DNA of 36,799 nt from Oscillatoriales cyanobacterium M59_W2019_021 (GTDB taxonomy: Bacteria > Cyanobacteriota > Cyanobacteriia > Cyanobacteriales > Geitlerinemataceae): the NCBI GenBank assembly GCA_015295945.1, contig DVED01000035.1, positions 1 to 36,799 of the forward strand, given 5' to 3'. Of this stretch, positions 15,316 to 22,639 are shown piece by piece. The notes beneath the pieces are model-generated. The model saw only the letters and a list, made by a program, of their open reading frames with translations. It ran no database searches and was not told where the DNA came from. The translations under genes and the position numbers were made by a program. Within the stretch, counting starts at the first letter, position 1, and every line of letters begins with the position of its first letter.

Positions 15316-17355
15316 ATGTTTTTTCCATATTTCACCTTCAAACCTCCATTCAATACTGTTAATGTTTTGAAGTTGGGTAGTTTTATCGTTCTCATTTTAT
15401 TAACCTCATCGTGTCGATCGGCAAACTCTAATACTAACACTCCAAAAACTCCGTCACCTCCTCAAACTTCCCGAAGCGAAATTTCCATTTCTTCTAAATC
15501 CGGAAAATTAGTTGGGGGAGAAACTATCGCCATCTCTGGATCGAGTTTTCTGCAAAGTGAGGCAGGAGTCGATAAAAGATCCCTCGGGATTGGTTTAGCC
15601 GGCATCAACGATTACTCCCCCCAATTCCCCTTTTTAGATCAGTTTAAAGTTTCGCGAAAATGGATTTCCCAGCAAGAGGGAAAAGACTGGGGAGATGGAG
15701 ATCCCTTAGATTTAGACGATCGCGGATGGGTAAAATCTTTAAAACCCGGTCAAAGTGCCGATCGAATTTTAATTAACGTTAAAGACAAACACTGGCCCTT
15801 CAAGCGGTATGTAGTCCGCTATGAAGGTTCGGGAAAAATGACCTACGGTCGCAATGCGATCCAAGATGAAAGTGCTTCCAGTCCGAATCGGGATGTTATT
15901 GAAGTCAATCCCGAACGTGGCAGTATGACCGTATTAACCATTACCGAAACCGATCCGAACGACTACATTCGTAATATTACCGTCGTTCCCGAAGAGTACC
16001 TTGACGAATACGATCGCGGTGAAATTTTCAACCCGCTGTTTCTCCAGGTTATCGATAAATTTCGCGCGATTCGATTTATGGATTGGATGCGAACCAATCA
16101 TTCCGAACAATCCGAATGGCGCGATCGACCGAAAGTGGAGGATTTAGATTATCGCTACGCCGGAGTTCCTATAGAAATTATGGTCGCCTTAGCTAATAAA
16201 ATTCATGCCGATCCATGGTTTAATATGCCGCATTTAGCTACGGAAGAATATATGCAAGAATTTGCAAAATACGTGCGCGACAATCTCGATCCCGATTTAA
16301 CGGTATACGTCGAACACTCCAATGAAGTTTGGAATTGGGGTTTCGAGCAAGCTCAATATGCCAATAAAACCGGTCGCCAACGGTGGGCAGTTAATGGCGA
16401 TCCGGAAAAAGCACCGGGGAATTCTTATATGCAGTGGCACGGCATGAGAACGGCACAAATGTGCGATATTTGGAAAGGGGTCTTTGCCGGACAAACCCAT
16501 CGAGTGCATTGTACGTTAGGCATCCAAAAAGGCTGGGAAGGACTCGAACAAGGAGCTTTAAATTGTCCGAAGTGGGTTGAAGAAGGGAACGAAGCGTGTT
16601 ACAAGCACGGTATCGATTCGATCGCCATCACTACCTACTTTTCCGGATGTTTGAACGGGAAAAAGAATGATGAAGAAGCGACGGCGATCGTGCGTTCCTG
16701 GTTTTCCGAACCCGATGGTGGGTTGACAAAAGGGATGGAGCAAATCGAAAATGCCGCTCATTTTCCCTGTAAAAATACATCTTCTGGCGACGATTTTTCT
16801 TATCACAAACAAGTTGCCGATGAGTACGAACTGCAACTGCTCGCTTACGAAGGCGGTCAACATATTACGGGAAACAGTCATCCCACTCAAAATGACGAAG
16901 ATTTTATTAAATTCCACATTGGACTCAATCGCGATGCGCGAATGTACGATCGCTATCAAGAAATGTTAAATAACTGGAAAAATAGCGGGGGTGCGTTGAT
17001 GATGCACTTTGTGGATATTGCAACGCCTAGCAAATTTGGCAGTTGGGGTGCACTGGAATATCTGACACAAGGCAGCAGTCCTAAATACGATGCATTAGTT
17101 GACTTTAACGATCGCACGGAATGCTGGTGGCAAGGATGCGGACGTTTGGCAACCGCCCAAGATAAAAATGCGTTGAAACCGAAAAAGATTTCCGTAAAAA
17201 TTGGCGATCGCCCCTGTCGCGATTTGCGCGTTGTCGGCGACGATCGACTCATTTGCACCACGCCTAAAGGTGAGGCATTAGGCAGCGTAAATGTCACCGT
17301 CGAGGTGGAGGGAAAAACCATCGACTTACCCGAGGGTTTTACCTATGTTGAGTAA
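15316..17355 (+). CDS. Glycoside-hydrolase-like lipoprotein with split TIG domain
   Basis: A 679-residue exported protein. Residues 15-33 form a signal sequence ending LILLTSSC, a plausible lipobox with C33, followed by a Ser/Thr/Pro linker. Residues 56-80 (ISISSKSGKLVGGETIAISG, then SSFLQ) look like the first strands of an IPT/TIG immunoglobulin-like domain. Residues 623-679 (GDRPCRDLRVVGDDRLICTT, GSVNVTVEV, LPEGFTYVE) look like its remaining strands. Together they make about 82 residues, one normal TIG domain. Between them lies an approximately 540-residue domain resembling clan GH-A glycosidase or 'cellulose-binding' proteins, with VYVEHSNEVWNW (E337, candidate acid/base) and LLAYEGGQH (E512, candidate nucleophile). 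No ribosome-binding site is obvious. Polysaccharide binding or hydrolysis at the cell surface is inferred. Confidence 0.75.
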   Translation: MFFPYFTFKPPFNTVNVLKLGSFIVLILLTSSCRSANSNTNTPKTPSPPQTSRSEISISSKSGKLVGGETIAISGSSFLQSEAGVDKRSLGIGLAGINDYSPQFPFLDQFKVSRKWISQQEGKDWGDGDPLDLDDRGWVKSLKPGQSADRILINVKDKHWPFKRYVVRYEGSGKMTYGRNAIQDESASSPNRDVIEVNPERGSMTVLTITETDPNDYIRNITVVPEEYLDEYDRGEIFNPLFLQVIDKFRAIRFMDWMRTNHSEQSEWRDRPKVEDLDYRYAGVPIEIMVALANKIHADPWFNMPHLATEEYMQEFAKYVRDNLDPDLTVYVEHSNEVWNWGFEQAQYANKTGRQRWAVNGDPEKAPGNSYMQWHGMRTAQMCDIWKGVFAGQTHRVHCTLGIQKGWEGLEQGALNCPKWVEEGNEACYKHGIDSIAITTYFSGCLNGKKNDEEATAIVRSWFSEPDGGLTKGMEQIENAAHFPCKNTSSGDDFSYHKQVADEYELQLLAYEGGQHITGNSHPTQNDEDFIKFHIGLNRDARMYDRYQEMLNNWKNSGGALMMHFVDIATPSKFGSWGALEYLTQGSSPKYDALVDFNDRTECWWQGCGRLATAQDKNALKPKKISVKIGDRPCRDLRVVGDDRLICTTPKGEALGSVNVTVEVEGKTIDLPEGFTYVE

Positions 17356-17459
17356 GTTACCTTGAAGTTCGAGCTAGCTATCGTGCAAATAATTGTATCA
17401 AAAATGGCGATTTCCGAAATTTTGCGGTACTTTCAACAGAATTATAAATAAGGAGTCCA

Positions 17460-17648
17460 ATGGCGATCGCACCATTATTCGGGAGTGAAATGACTCTGTA
17501 TCGAGAGCGATCGCCCTGGCATTCGTTAGCACTTGCTATCAGGGGAGAGCGCAATGATTTTAATTCGAGATATTGTCAAACAAACTTTAACAAGTGGTTA
17601 TTTGAGTGCGGATGCGGAGGCACAACTGCGCCAATTACTTGCCGATAA
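17460..17648 (+). CDS. Possible small ORF, 62 residues, overlapping the next gene
   Basis: ATG 17460 is preceded by AAGGAG four bases upstream, the best ribosome-binding site in this gap. The frame runs 62 codons (MAIAPLFGSEMTLYRERSPW, ending GGTTAPITCR) and overlaps the start of the 68-residue gene in another frame. The sequence has no family resemblance. It might be a leader whose translation couples to the next gene, or noise. Confidence 0.25.
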   Translation: MAIAPLFGSEMTLYRERSPWHSLALAIRGERNDFNSRYCQTNFNKWLFECGCGGTTAPITCR

Positions 17649-17760
17649 ATATGATCGAAAAGATTTCAATGCTTTTATAGCGTTGCAGTTTGCTGTTGCC
17701 GAAGGTCGCGTCAAGCAAGAATCTCGAGAAACACTTTGCAAAACTCAACGTGAAGTTTGA
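17554..17760 (+). CDS. Small conserved cyanobacterial protein, 68 residues
   Basis: ATG 17554 follows a GGGGAGAG ribosome-binding site. The product starts MILIRDIVKQTLTSGYLSAD and contains QLRQLLADKYDRKDFNAFIAL and an EGRVKQESRE tail. It resembles short hypothetical proteins common in cyanobacteria (RDIVKQALxxGYLTxxAExQLRQLL pattern). It is predicted soluble and mostly helical. Function is unknown. Confidence 0.7.
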   Translation: MILIRDIVKQTLTSGYLSADAEAQLRQLLADKYDRKDFNAFIALQFAVAEGRVKQESRETLCKTQREV

Positions 17761-17786
17761 GAACTAACATTTTACGGGAGATAAAT

Positions 17787-17879
17787 ATGTTAAGGGGTAC
17801 AGCTTTCTTGCCTACCCCTATCGCAAATTTGAGATCGAATAAGTTACCGCGATTTAAATATTATCGGGATAAAAAATGA
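17787..17879 (+). CDS. Possible small peptide ORF, 30 residues
   Basis: ATG 17787 has a GGGAG sequence at good spacing and follows the 68-residue gene by 26 nt. It encodes a basic peptide beginning MLRGTAFLPTPIANLRSNKL and ending in RFKYYRDKK. Its start region also forms an AGGGGTA/TACCCCT stem (about 17792-17819) that could act as a terminator-like hairpin for the upstream gene, so the ORF may be incidental. Confidence 0.3.
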   Translation: MLRGTAFLPTPIANLRSNKLPRFKYYRDKK

Positions 17880-17890
17880 GATATCAATCA

Positions 17891-18196
17891 CTATTTACCC
17901 CCGTAATAAAACGCGATTTCTTTTTCCTTTAACGGTGCAAAATCGGCTTCGACTAGCTGGCGATCGAGTTCTTCTTGAGGAAGGTGTTTCGCGCCGATGC
18001 GGACGATGCGAGATCGCATGGTATTGCTAACGCCACTGCGCTGGCGATTGCCTTCCAATGCCATCACTTGATGGTATAATTTTAATTTGGCTGGGGGAAT
18101 GGGGGAGCCGTCGAGATCGATACCTTCGGCGATAGCGCGATCAACAGCATCCGCACCGGTTTTGGATTCTGGTGCTGTGTTAGTTTCCGCAGACAT
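17891..18196 (-). CDS. Conserved cyanobacterial hypothetical protein, 101 residues
   Basis: With ATG 18196 (GGGAG eight bases upstream) the protein begins MSAETNTAPESKTG. A longer in-frame start at 18238 lacks such a site. The conserved block is AKLKLYHQVMALEGNRQRSG, then SNTMRSRIVRIGAKHLPQEE and ADFAPLKEKEIAFYYGGK. I have the impression of a family widespread in cyanobacteria but cannot name it. The acidic, Ala-rich N-terminus is probably flexible. It is about 90 nt downstream of the methyltransferase-glycosyltransferase gene on the same strand, so the two may be co-transcribed. Confidence 0.75.
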   Translation of the reverse strand: MSAETNTAPESKTGADAVDRAIAEGIDLDGSPIPPAKLKLYHQVMALEGNRQRSGVSNTMRSRIVRIGAKHLPQEELDRQLVEADFAPLKEKEIAFYYGGK

Positions 18197-18287
18197 GGTT
18201 AAACTCCCGTTTAATTGCATGGAATTCAGGCTATTCATTTATTAAGACAGATTGGGGAAAAATTCACAAGAGGCATACGAGGATCGC

Positions 18288-19985
18288 TCAGTTCAATTGA
18301 AAGATTTGGGGAACGCGATCGCGCAAATCTCGAGTTAGCTCAGGCAGGCGATCATACATTTCTAAGTACCAATGGTAACGCTGGCGATAGTGCTGGCAAA
18401 GGAGGCGATTTCGCTTCACCCATTCATAGGCATTTTGAGCGAGTTTTCGCCGCCAAGATGCTCGATCGATCAGTTGTTTGAACTTCACTTCAAAGTCTTC
18501 GAGCGAGCGATATAAAAGTCCAGTTTCTCCATCGATAATCGACCGCTCGTACACCGTTGGACTGGCAAGAACGGCTACCCCGTGCTTCGCACATTCAATA
18601 AACTTTAAATCAGATTTCATGCGGTTGAATTCCGTATCGTTTAGCGGTAAAATCGATAAATCGCACTCGTGCAAAATTTCGTGATAGCGATCGTAATCGC
18701 ACAGCGGCTCGAAGGTTTTATGGGGGGTTGTCAGCGCGTCGTAAAATCGACGATCGTAGATGATAGTTGCTCGCACCCGATCGCCAAATTCCTCTAAAAC
18801 TCGATTAATTACTTCCATCAAAGGTTTCCAATCAGCTTCCCGGTTGATCGCCCCGAAAAAGAGCGTTGCCGGAGCCTCATCGTCATACACTCGTTGATCG
18901 GGTAGAGCCAGAACTTGATTGGGAAAAATCTTAACGTGAGGGTTAAACTGGCGCAGGAAATCCGCCAGCGGTTCTGTTGACGTTTGAATGCAATGACAAC
19001 TGCGAAACACAATAAAGTCATGCTCGAGATGCTCTTTCCAAAAGCGAGGATCGTCGTCAATTTCGGCGATGGTTAAATATCCGAAACGCAGTAAAGTTCT
19101 TTGCTTTTCAATGGCATTTTGCAAGTCCCATCGATCGCGCTGCCAAATGAAGACTTTAGCTTCGTCAGGACGTGCCGATCTCAAATCGGCGCTTTGGACT
19201 TGAGATAGAGTTCTCACGCCAGGAATGGTCTTTAATAATCGATCGGGTTGGTAAACGCGCACGGTATCCGAAGCGATGGTCGAAATTAACAGCGTTTGCA
19301 CCAACAATTTGCGAGGAAGCTGTGAGGATTTAATCGCCCGTACGATATAGCGAGAAACTTGTGTTTGTCGGGCGAATTTTTCGGCGTCGAGTTGCCATTC
19401 TTTCACTAGAAGTGCGATCGCCTGCCAAAATTCCTGCCACGCCGGTGTGGCCTCGCCCTCCGGGTGAATCTCAAACACCTGCAAACCCGAATTCTCAAAC
19501 AGTTGGGGCAGGCGATCAAACGTCAAAACCTGCCGACATTTTCCCCAGAGCGGATTATCGGTTGCCTCGTCCTCCCAGTTTCCCCGAAATAACCCCTGTA
19601 AAACTTGCCAATACTGAAAATTCGGCAAATCGGCGATCGCCACTCCCTCGGATTTTAACCCGGCGGCGTGGCGTTTCAGGAGAGATGCCGGATCGTCGAG
19701 AAACGCCAACACGCCATTGTAGATAATGCAGTCAATATTGCCCCAAACCTCCCCAAACAGGCGATCGTCGATGGAGTCCGCCTTTCCCACCCACACCCGA
19801 TCACAAAATCGAGCAGCTTCTCGTGCCGCTTCCCAGTCCGCTTCTACTCCCAGGTAGGTACAGTGCGGGTTAATCGACTGATGACGTCGTGCCAACTCCC
19901 CCTTTCCACAACCGAACTCGACAATAGATCGAGCATCGGCAGGGATTGCTTCGAGTAATCTTTCCCAGGATGGGGACATCGGCAC
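18288..19985 (-). CDS. Methyltransferase-glycosyltransferase fusion protein
   Basis: A 565-residue two-domain protein. Residues about 15-220 are a class I SAM methyltransferase: IVEFGCGKGELARRHQ (motif I, 21-36), YLGVEAD, CIIYNGVLAFLDDPASLLKR and a post-core LPQLFENSGLQVFEI. Residues about 270-565 resemble a GT4/GT-B glycosyltransferase-like fold: FFGAINREADWKPLMEVINR, DRVRATIIYDRRFYDAL, a central CDLSILPLNDTEFNRMKSDL, then FIECAKHGVAVLASPTVYER and the end of the GT-B pattern. The start is GTG 19985, or ATG 19979 two codons later. A role in surface polysaccharide or glycolipid modification is inferred; substrates are unknown. Confidence 0.82.
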   Translation of the reverse strand: MPMSPSWERLLEAIPADARSIVEFGCGKGELARRHQSINPHCTYLGVEADWEAAREAARFCDRVWVGKADSIDDRLFGEVWGNIDCIIYNGVLAFLDDPASLLKRHAAGLKSEGVAIADLPNFQYWQVLQGLFRGNWEDEATDNPLWGKCRQVLTFDRLPQLFENSGLQVFEIHPEGEATPAWQEFWQAIALLVKEWQLDAEKFARQTQVSRYIVRAIKSSQLPRKLLVQTLLISTIASDTVRVYQPDRLLKTIPGVRTLSQVQSADLRSARPDEAKVFIWQRDRWDLQNAIEKQRTLLRFGYLTIAEIDDDPRFWKEHLEHDFIVFRSCHCIQTSTEPLADFLRQFNPHVKIFPNQVLALPDQRVYDDEAPATLFFGAINREADWKPLMEVINRVLEEFGDRVRATIIYDRRFYDALTTPHKTFEPLCDYDRYHEILHECDLSILPLNDTEFNRMKSDLKFIECAKHGVAVLASPTVYERSIIDGETGLLYRSLEDFEVKFKQLIDRASWRRKLAQNAYEWVKRNRLLCQHYRQRYHWYLEMYDRLPELTRDLRDRVPQIFQLN

Positions 19986-20048
19986 ATCGGAAACAGAGGA
20001 CTAGAGGCGATCGAGAATCGATCTGCCCGATTTTTCATCTTCTCATTT

Positions 20049-20165
20049 ATTTGGAGTTTGGGGTTTGGAGTTTGGGGTTTGGGGTTTGGGGTTGGTCATT
20101 GCTAGTTGCGCTTTCGCTTTCTTCTCCCCCTGCCTCCCCTGCTCCCTCTGCTCCCTCTACTCCCC
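20049..20165 (+). repeat. Composite low-complexity intergenic repeat, copy 4
   Basis: A tandem array of TTTGGAG/TTTGGGG heptamers, then GGTCATTGCTAGTTG, CGCTTTCGCTTTC, and a run of CCCCTGCC/CCCCTGCT/CCCTCTGCT units. It shares strand and module order with the copies at 6613 and 10279. It sits between two divergently transcribed genes. Confidence 0.75.
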
Positions 20166-20231
20166 CAGCCCTGAAGCCTTTTGCTATACAATTGCATGGA
20201 CTGCGATCGATCCGTATATCCCCACAGACTG

Positions 20232-20759
20232 ATGCCCCGCCAAACACCGCTTTTCCGCTTCCGCCGCCGTTCTCCCTTTATCCTGCTAACCCTCCTAATC
20301 CTGTGGAGTTTCTGTATCGGTTGGGCGCTGTCTCAAGCCGCACAGGGGCAACTTCCCCCCACGCCACCCGCCATCGGCACCGTCGATCCCACCCCTCCCA
20401 ACTATCGAGTTGGCGAGCAATTGTACGTCGAACACTGCGGAAGCTGTCACGTTGCCCTACCGCCTGCTGTGATGCCGACCACCACTTGGCGAGATCTGCT
20501 GTTGGACGAACAACACTACGGCACGCAAATCGAAGTGATGATGAGCCCCCAAATTCACATCGTTTGGGATTACTTGCAAATCTTTTCCCGTCCCACTGAC
20601 GACGGAGAAGAAACCCCCTATCGGTTAGAGCAATCTCGTTACTTCAACGCCCTGCATCCCGACGTGGAAATCGATCGCCCGGTGACCGTCCAAAGCTGCA
20701 CCGCCTGCCATCCCCAAGCCCCTCAATTTGACTTCCGCACCTTAACGGACAAATATTAA
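20232..20759 (+). CDS. Membrane-anchored diheme cytochrome c family protein
   Basis: A 175-residue electron-transfer protein facing the periplasm or thylakoid lumen. An Arg-rich N-terminus and hydrophobic helix (about 15-32, FILLTLLILWSFCIGWAL) form an uncleaved anchor or signal. Two haem-binding motifs follow, CGSCH (69-73) and CTACH (156-160), with candidate axial histidines between them (DEQHYG, PQIHIVWD). This matches the cyanobacterial 'diheme cytochrome c' family of unknown partner. ATG 20232 (MPRQTPLFRF) is preferred; an upstream in-frame ATG lies in repeat-derived sequence. Confidence 0.85.
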   Translation: MPRQTPLFRFRRRSPFILLTLLILWSFCIGWALSQAAQGQLPPTPPAIGTVDPTPPNYRVGEQLYVEHCGSCHVALPPAVMPTTTWRDLLLDEQHYGTQIEVMMSPQIHIVWDYLQIFSRPTDDGEETPYRLEQSRYFNALHPDVEIDRPVTVQSCTACHPQAPQFDFRTLTDKY

Positions 20760-20816
20760 GTAATAAGTAATAAGTAATAAATGTTTTTGACCCATTACCC
20801 ATTACCCATTACCGAC
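20757..20816 (+). repeat. Short tandem repeats TAATAAG and CCATTAC
   Basis: AAGTAATAAGTAATAAGTAA is followed shortly by CCCATTACCCATTACCCATT. The two units are near-complementary (TAATAAG-like against CCATTAC-like), so a transcript could fold back. This is an intergenic simple repeat at the 3' side of the cytochrome gene, of the kind scattered in cyanobacterial genomes. Confidence 0.7.
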
Positions 20817-20844
20817 CCCTGTCCGATGACGGACTGACATTAAA

Positions 20845-21498
20845 CTAGCGATCTTGAAGCTGTCCGTTGGCGTTAAATAAGAAACTGCTATCGAGATCGG
20901 TAGCCGTTTGTCCTTGAGGACTGCTCCAATTGAAAATCGCGAATGCCGCACTGGCGATCGCGGCAACCACGGCAAATACCATCCCCCCCCGTAAAGCTCG
21001 CACCTGGTTTTCCATTTGCTGCATGTACTTCCGCGCCATGTGCGTCCGCGTATCCAGGTGATTCAGTCGGGCATCTAACTCTTTAATCGGGGCGAGGTTC
21101 TCGTCGTTGGAACCCGTCCATTCTTGCAAAATCGCGCTCACTTTTTCCTCCAACTCGGTTTTGAGGCGATCAAACTGCTCTTCGTTGTTACGATCGCGTT
21201 GCAATTGGTCGCGAACGCCAGCCAGTTCGCTGCGAATTTCCGATAACCTCGACTCCATGAGGGCTTCGAGTTCCAGACAGCGTTGCTCGAACCGTTTCTC
21301 AATGCGATCGGTCTCTTCGAGATGAGTTTGAGCTTTGGCGGCGTACTCCTGCATTTGCTGGTAGGTGCGCCCGAAATCTTCAAACTGGGAAGGAATGCGA
21401 GCCAAACCTTCGAGAACCCCGAAGGATTTTTCCAAGTGGGTTTGCAGGGTTGCTAATTCTTGCTCGATATTTTCTAGCTCGTTAAGATGTTTGCCCAT
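20845..21498 (-). CDS. Coiled-coil protein with C-terminal membrane helix
   Basis: With ATG 21498 the product has 217 residues and begins MGKHLNELENIEQELATLQT. Residues 1-165 or so are rich in Glu, Leu, Gln and Arg with heptad spacing and form an extended coiled coil. A single hydrophobic helix (about 171-189, GGMVFAVVAAIASAAFAIF) near the C-terminus anchors it, leaving a 28-residue tail. The frame continues upstream of 21498 without family-like sequence. It is the last gene of the phototaxis cluster, 80 nt after the receiver gene. A structural or localisation role at the membrane with the signalling complex is inference from position only. Confidence 0.7.
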   Translation of the reverse strand: MGKHLNELENIEQELATLQTHLEKSFGVLEGLARIPSQFEDFGRTYQQMQEYAAKAQTHLEETDRIEKRFEQRCLELEALMESRLSEIRSELAGVRDQLQRDRNNEEQFDRLKTELEEKVSAILQEWTGSNDENLAPIKELDARLNHLDTRTHMARKYMQQMENQVRALRGGMVFAVVAAIASAAFAIFNWSSPQGQTATDLDSSFLFNANGQLQDR

Positions 21499-21578
21499 TG
21501 TATTTGCATCCTTATTTTCTGTAAAAGTCTTTAACGTTTGCCGAACTTGCCAGGTCGGAAGTTCCCGGAGAGGGAAAA

Positions 21579-22586
21579 TTACCGCGTTAATGCCCGATCG
21601 AAACCGCGTTGTACCGCATCGATCTGAGTTCCCAGAGCCAGACACGTCTGGCTAAAGTGCCGCAAGCGACGGATTCGCCACAGCGCCTTCAAGGTTTGCG
21701 CGGTAGTAGACTCCGCACCGAACAGGCGTTCGGCTTCGGCGATGAGCAACGGCAATCCCTCATCGCTATCGAACGGACTCTCGACGGGGGTCAGCCAAGT
21801 AAAAGCGTCTTCGGGTTTCAATTGCGCCCCTTCTCGGTAAAAGAAGAGCAGATCCTCCATCGACAAGCCTTGTTTGGTTGCCTCTTTGAATCCGAAGCGC
21901 AAATATTGGAATGCCGAAAGGGTATGCCCTTGGTTGCGGTGGGACAGCACTCCGGCTAAGTACAAGGCACTGAGATTGGTGGGGTGTTGTCGCAGGTACC
22001 CAGTCAAGCCAGCGCACAACTGGCTTTCGGCTTCTGACGATCGCGTGCGACTGACGAACTCAACCAGTGCCTGACCGTCAAACCGATCGAGCAGCAGGGG
22101 CAACTCCGGATCGAGTTGTGCTGGATCGATCGCCGCCGACGGTTCCTCCTGACCGGAGCTTCCGTCATTTGAGGACACTCGCGCCATCATTTTGTCGAAC
22201 AGTCCCGGTCCCATTTGGCTGTAACCTTTGTAAACCGAGCGAATGGTGTTGGCGACATCTTCGGCGGCGGTATTTTTGAGCAGATAGCCTTTGGCTCCGG
22301 CGCGAATGGCGTTGGAGAGGTAGGTTTCGCTGTCGTACCCGCTCAACACGATGACTTTGGTGTCGGGAAAACGCTGGCAGATAATTCCGGTAGCGGCAAT
22401 CCCGTCCATCCCCGGCATCTGGATATCGAGGAGGACGATATCCGGGCTGAGGCTTTCCACTTGCTCGATCGCGGTTTGGCTGTCGTGAGCCGTTCCCACC
22501 ACTTCGAGATCGGGTTCTTTCTCTAACCAATTTTGCAAGACTTGGCAGAGAATCGCTTGGTCATCGACTAGTAAGATCCGAATCAT
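21579..22586 (-). CDS. Response regulator lacking an HTH, helical C-terminal domain
   Basis: A 335-residue protein. Residues 1-120 are a NarL-like receiver: acidic pocket D8/D9, phosphoacceptor D54 in IVLLDIQMPGMDG, LSGYDSE and K104 in GYLLKNTAAED. The usual LuxR helix-turn-helix is absent. After a linker (GYSQMGPGLFDKMMARV) there is an approximately 190-residue helical region with TPR-like features (LTGYLRQHPTNLSALYLAGV, SAFQYLRFGFKEATKQGL). The output is therefore probably protein interaction rather than DNA binding. It lies 53 nt downstream of the PixL-type kinase gene and is probably phosphorylated by it. A PixE/PilG-like motility role is inferred. Confidence 0.82.
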   Translation of the reverse strand: MIRILLVDDQAILCQVLQNWLEKEPDLEVVGTAHDSQTAIEQVESLSPDIVLLDIQMPGMDGIAATGIICQRFPDTKVIVLSGYDSETYLSNAIRAGAKGYLLKNTAAEDVANTIRSVYKGYSQMGPGLFDKMMARVSSNDGSSGQEEPSAAIDPAQLDPELPLLLDRFDGQALVEFVSRTRSSEAESQLCAGLTGYLRQHPTNLSALYLAGVLSHRNQGHTLSAFQYLRFGFKEATKQGLSMEDLLFFYREGAQLKPEDAFTWLTPVESPFDSDEGLPLLIAEAERLFGAESTTAQTLKALWRIRRLRHFSQTCLALGTQIDAVQRGFDRALTR

Positions 22587-22639
22587 GATTCATCTTTTGG
22601 GGTACTCGTGGTATTGTTGTTAACCGATCGCCCGATCGC

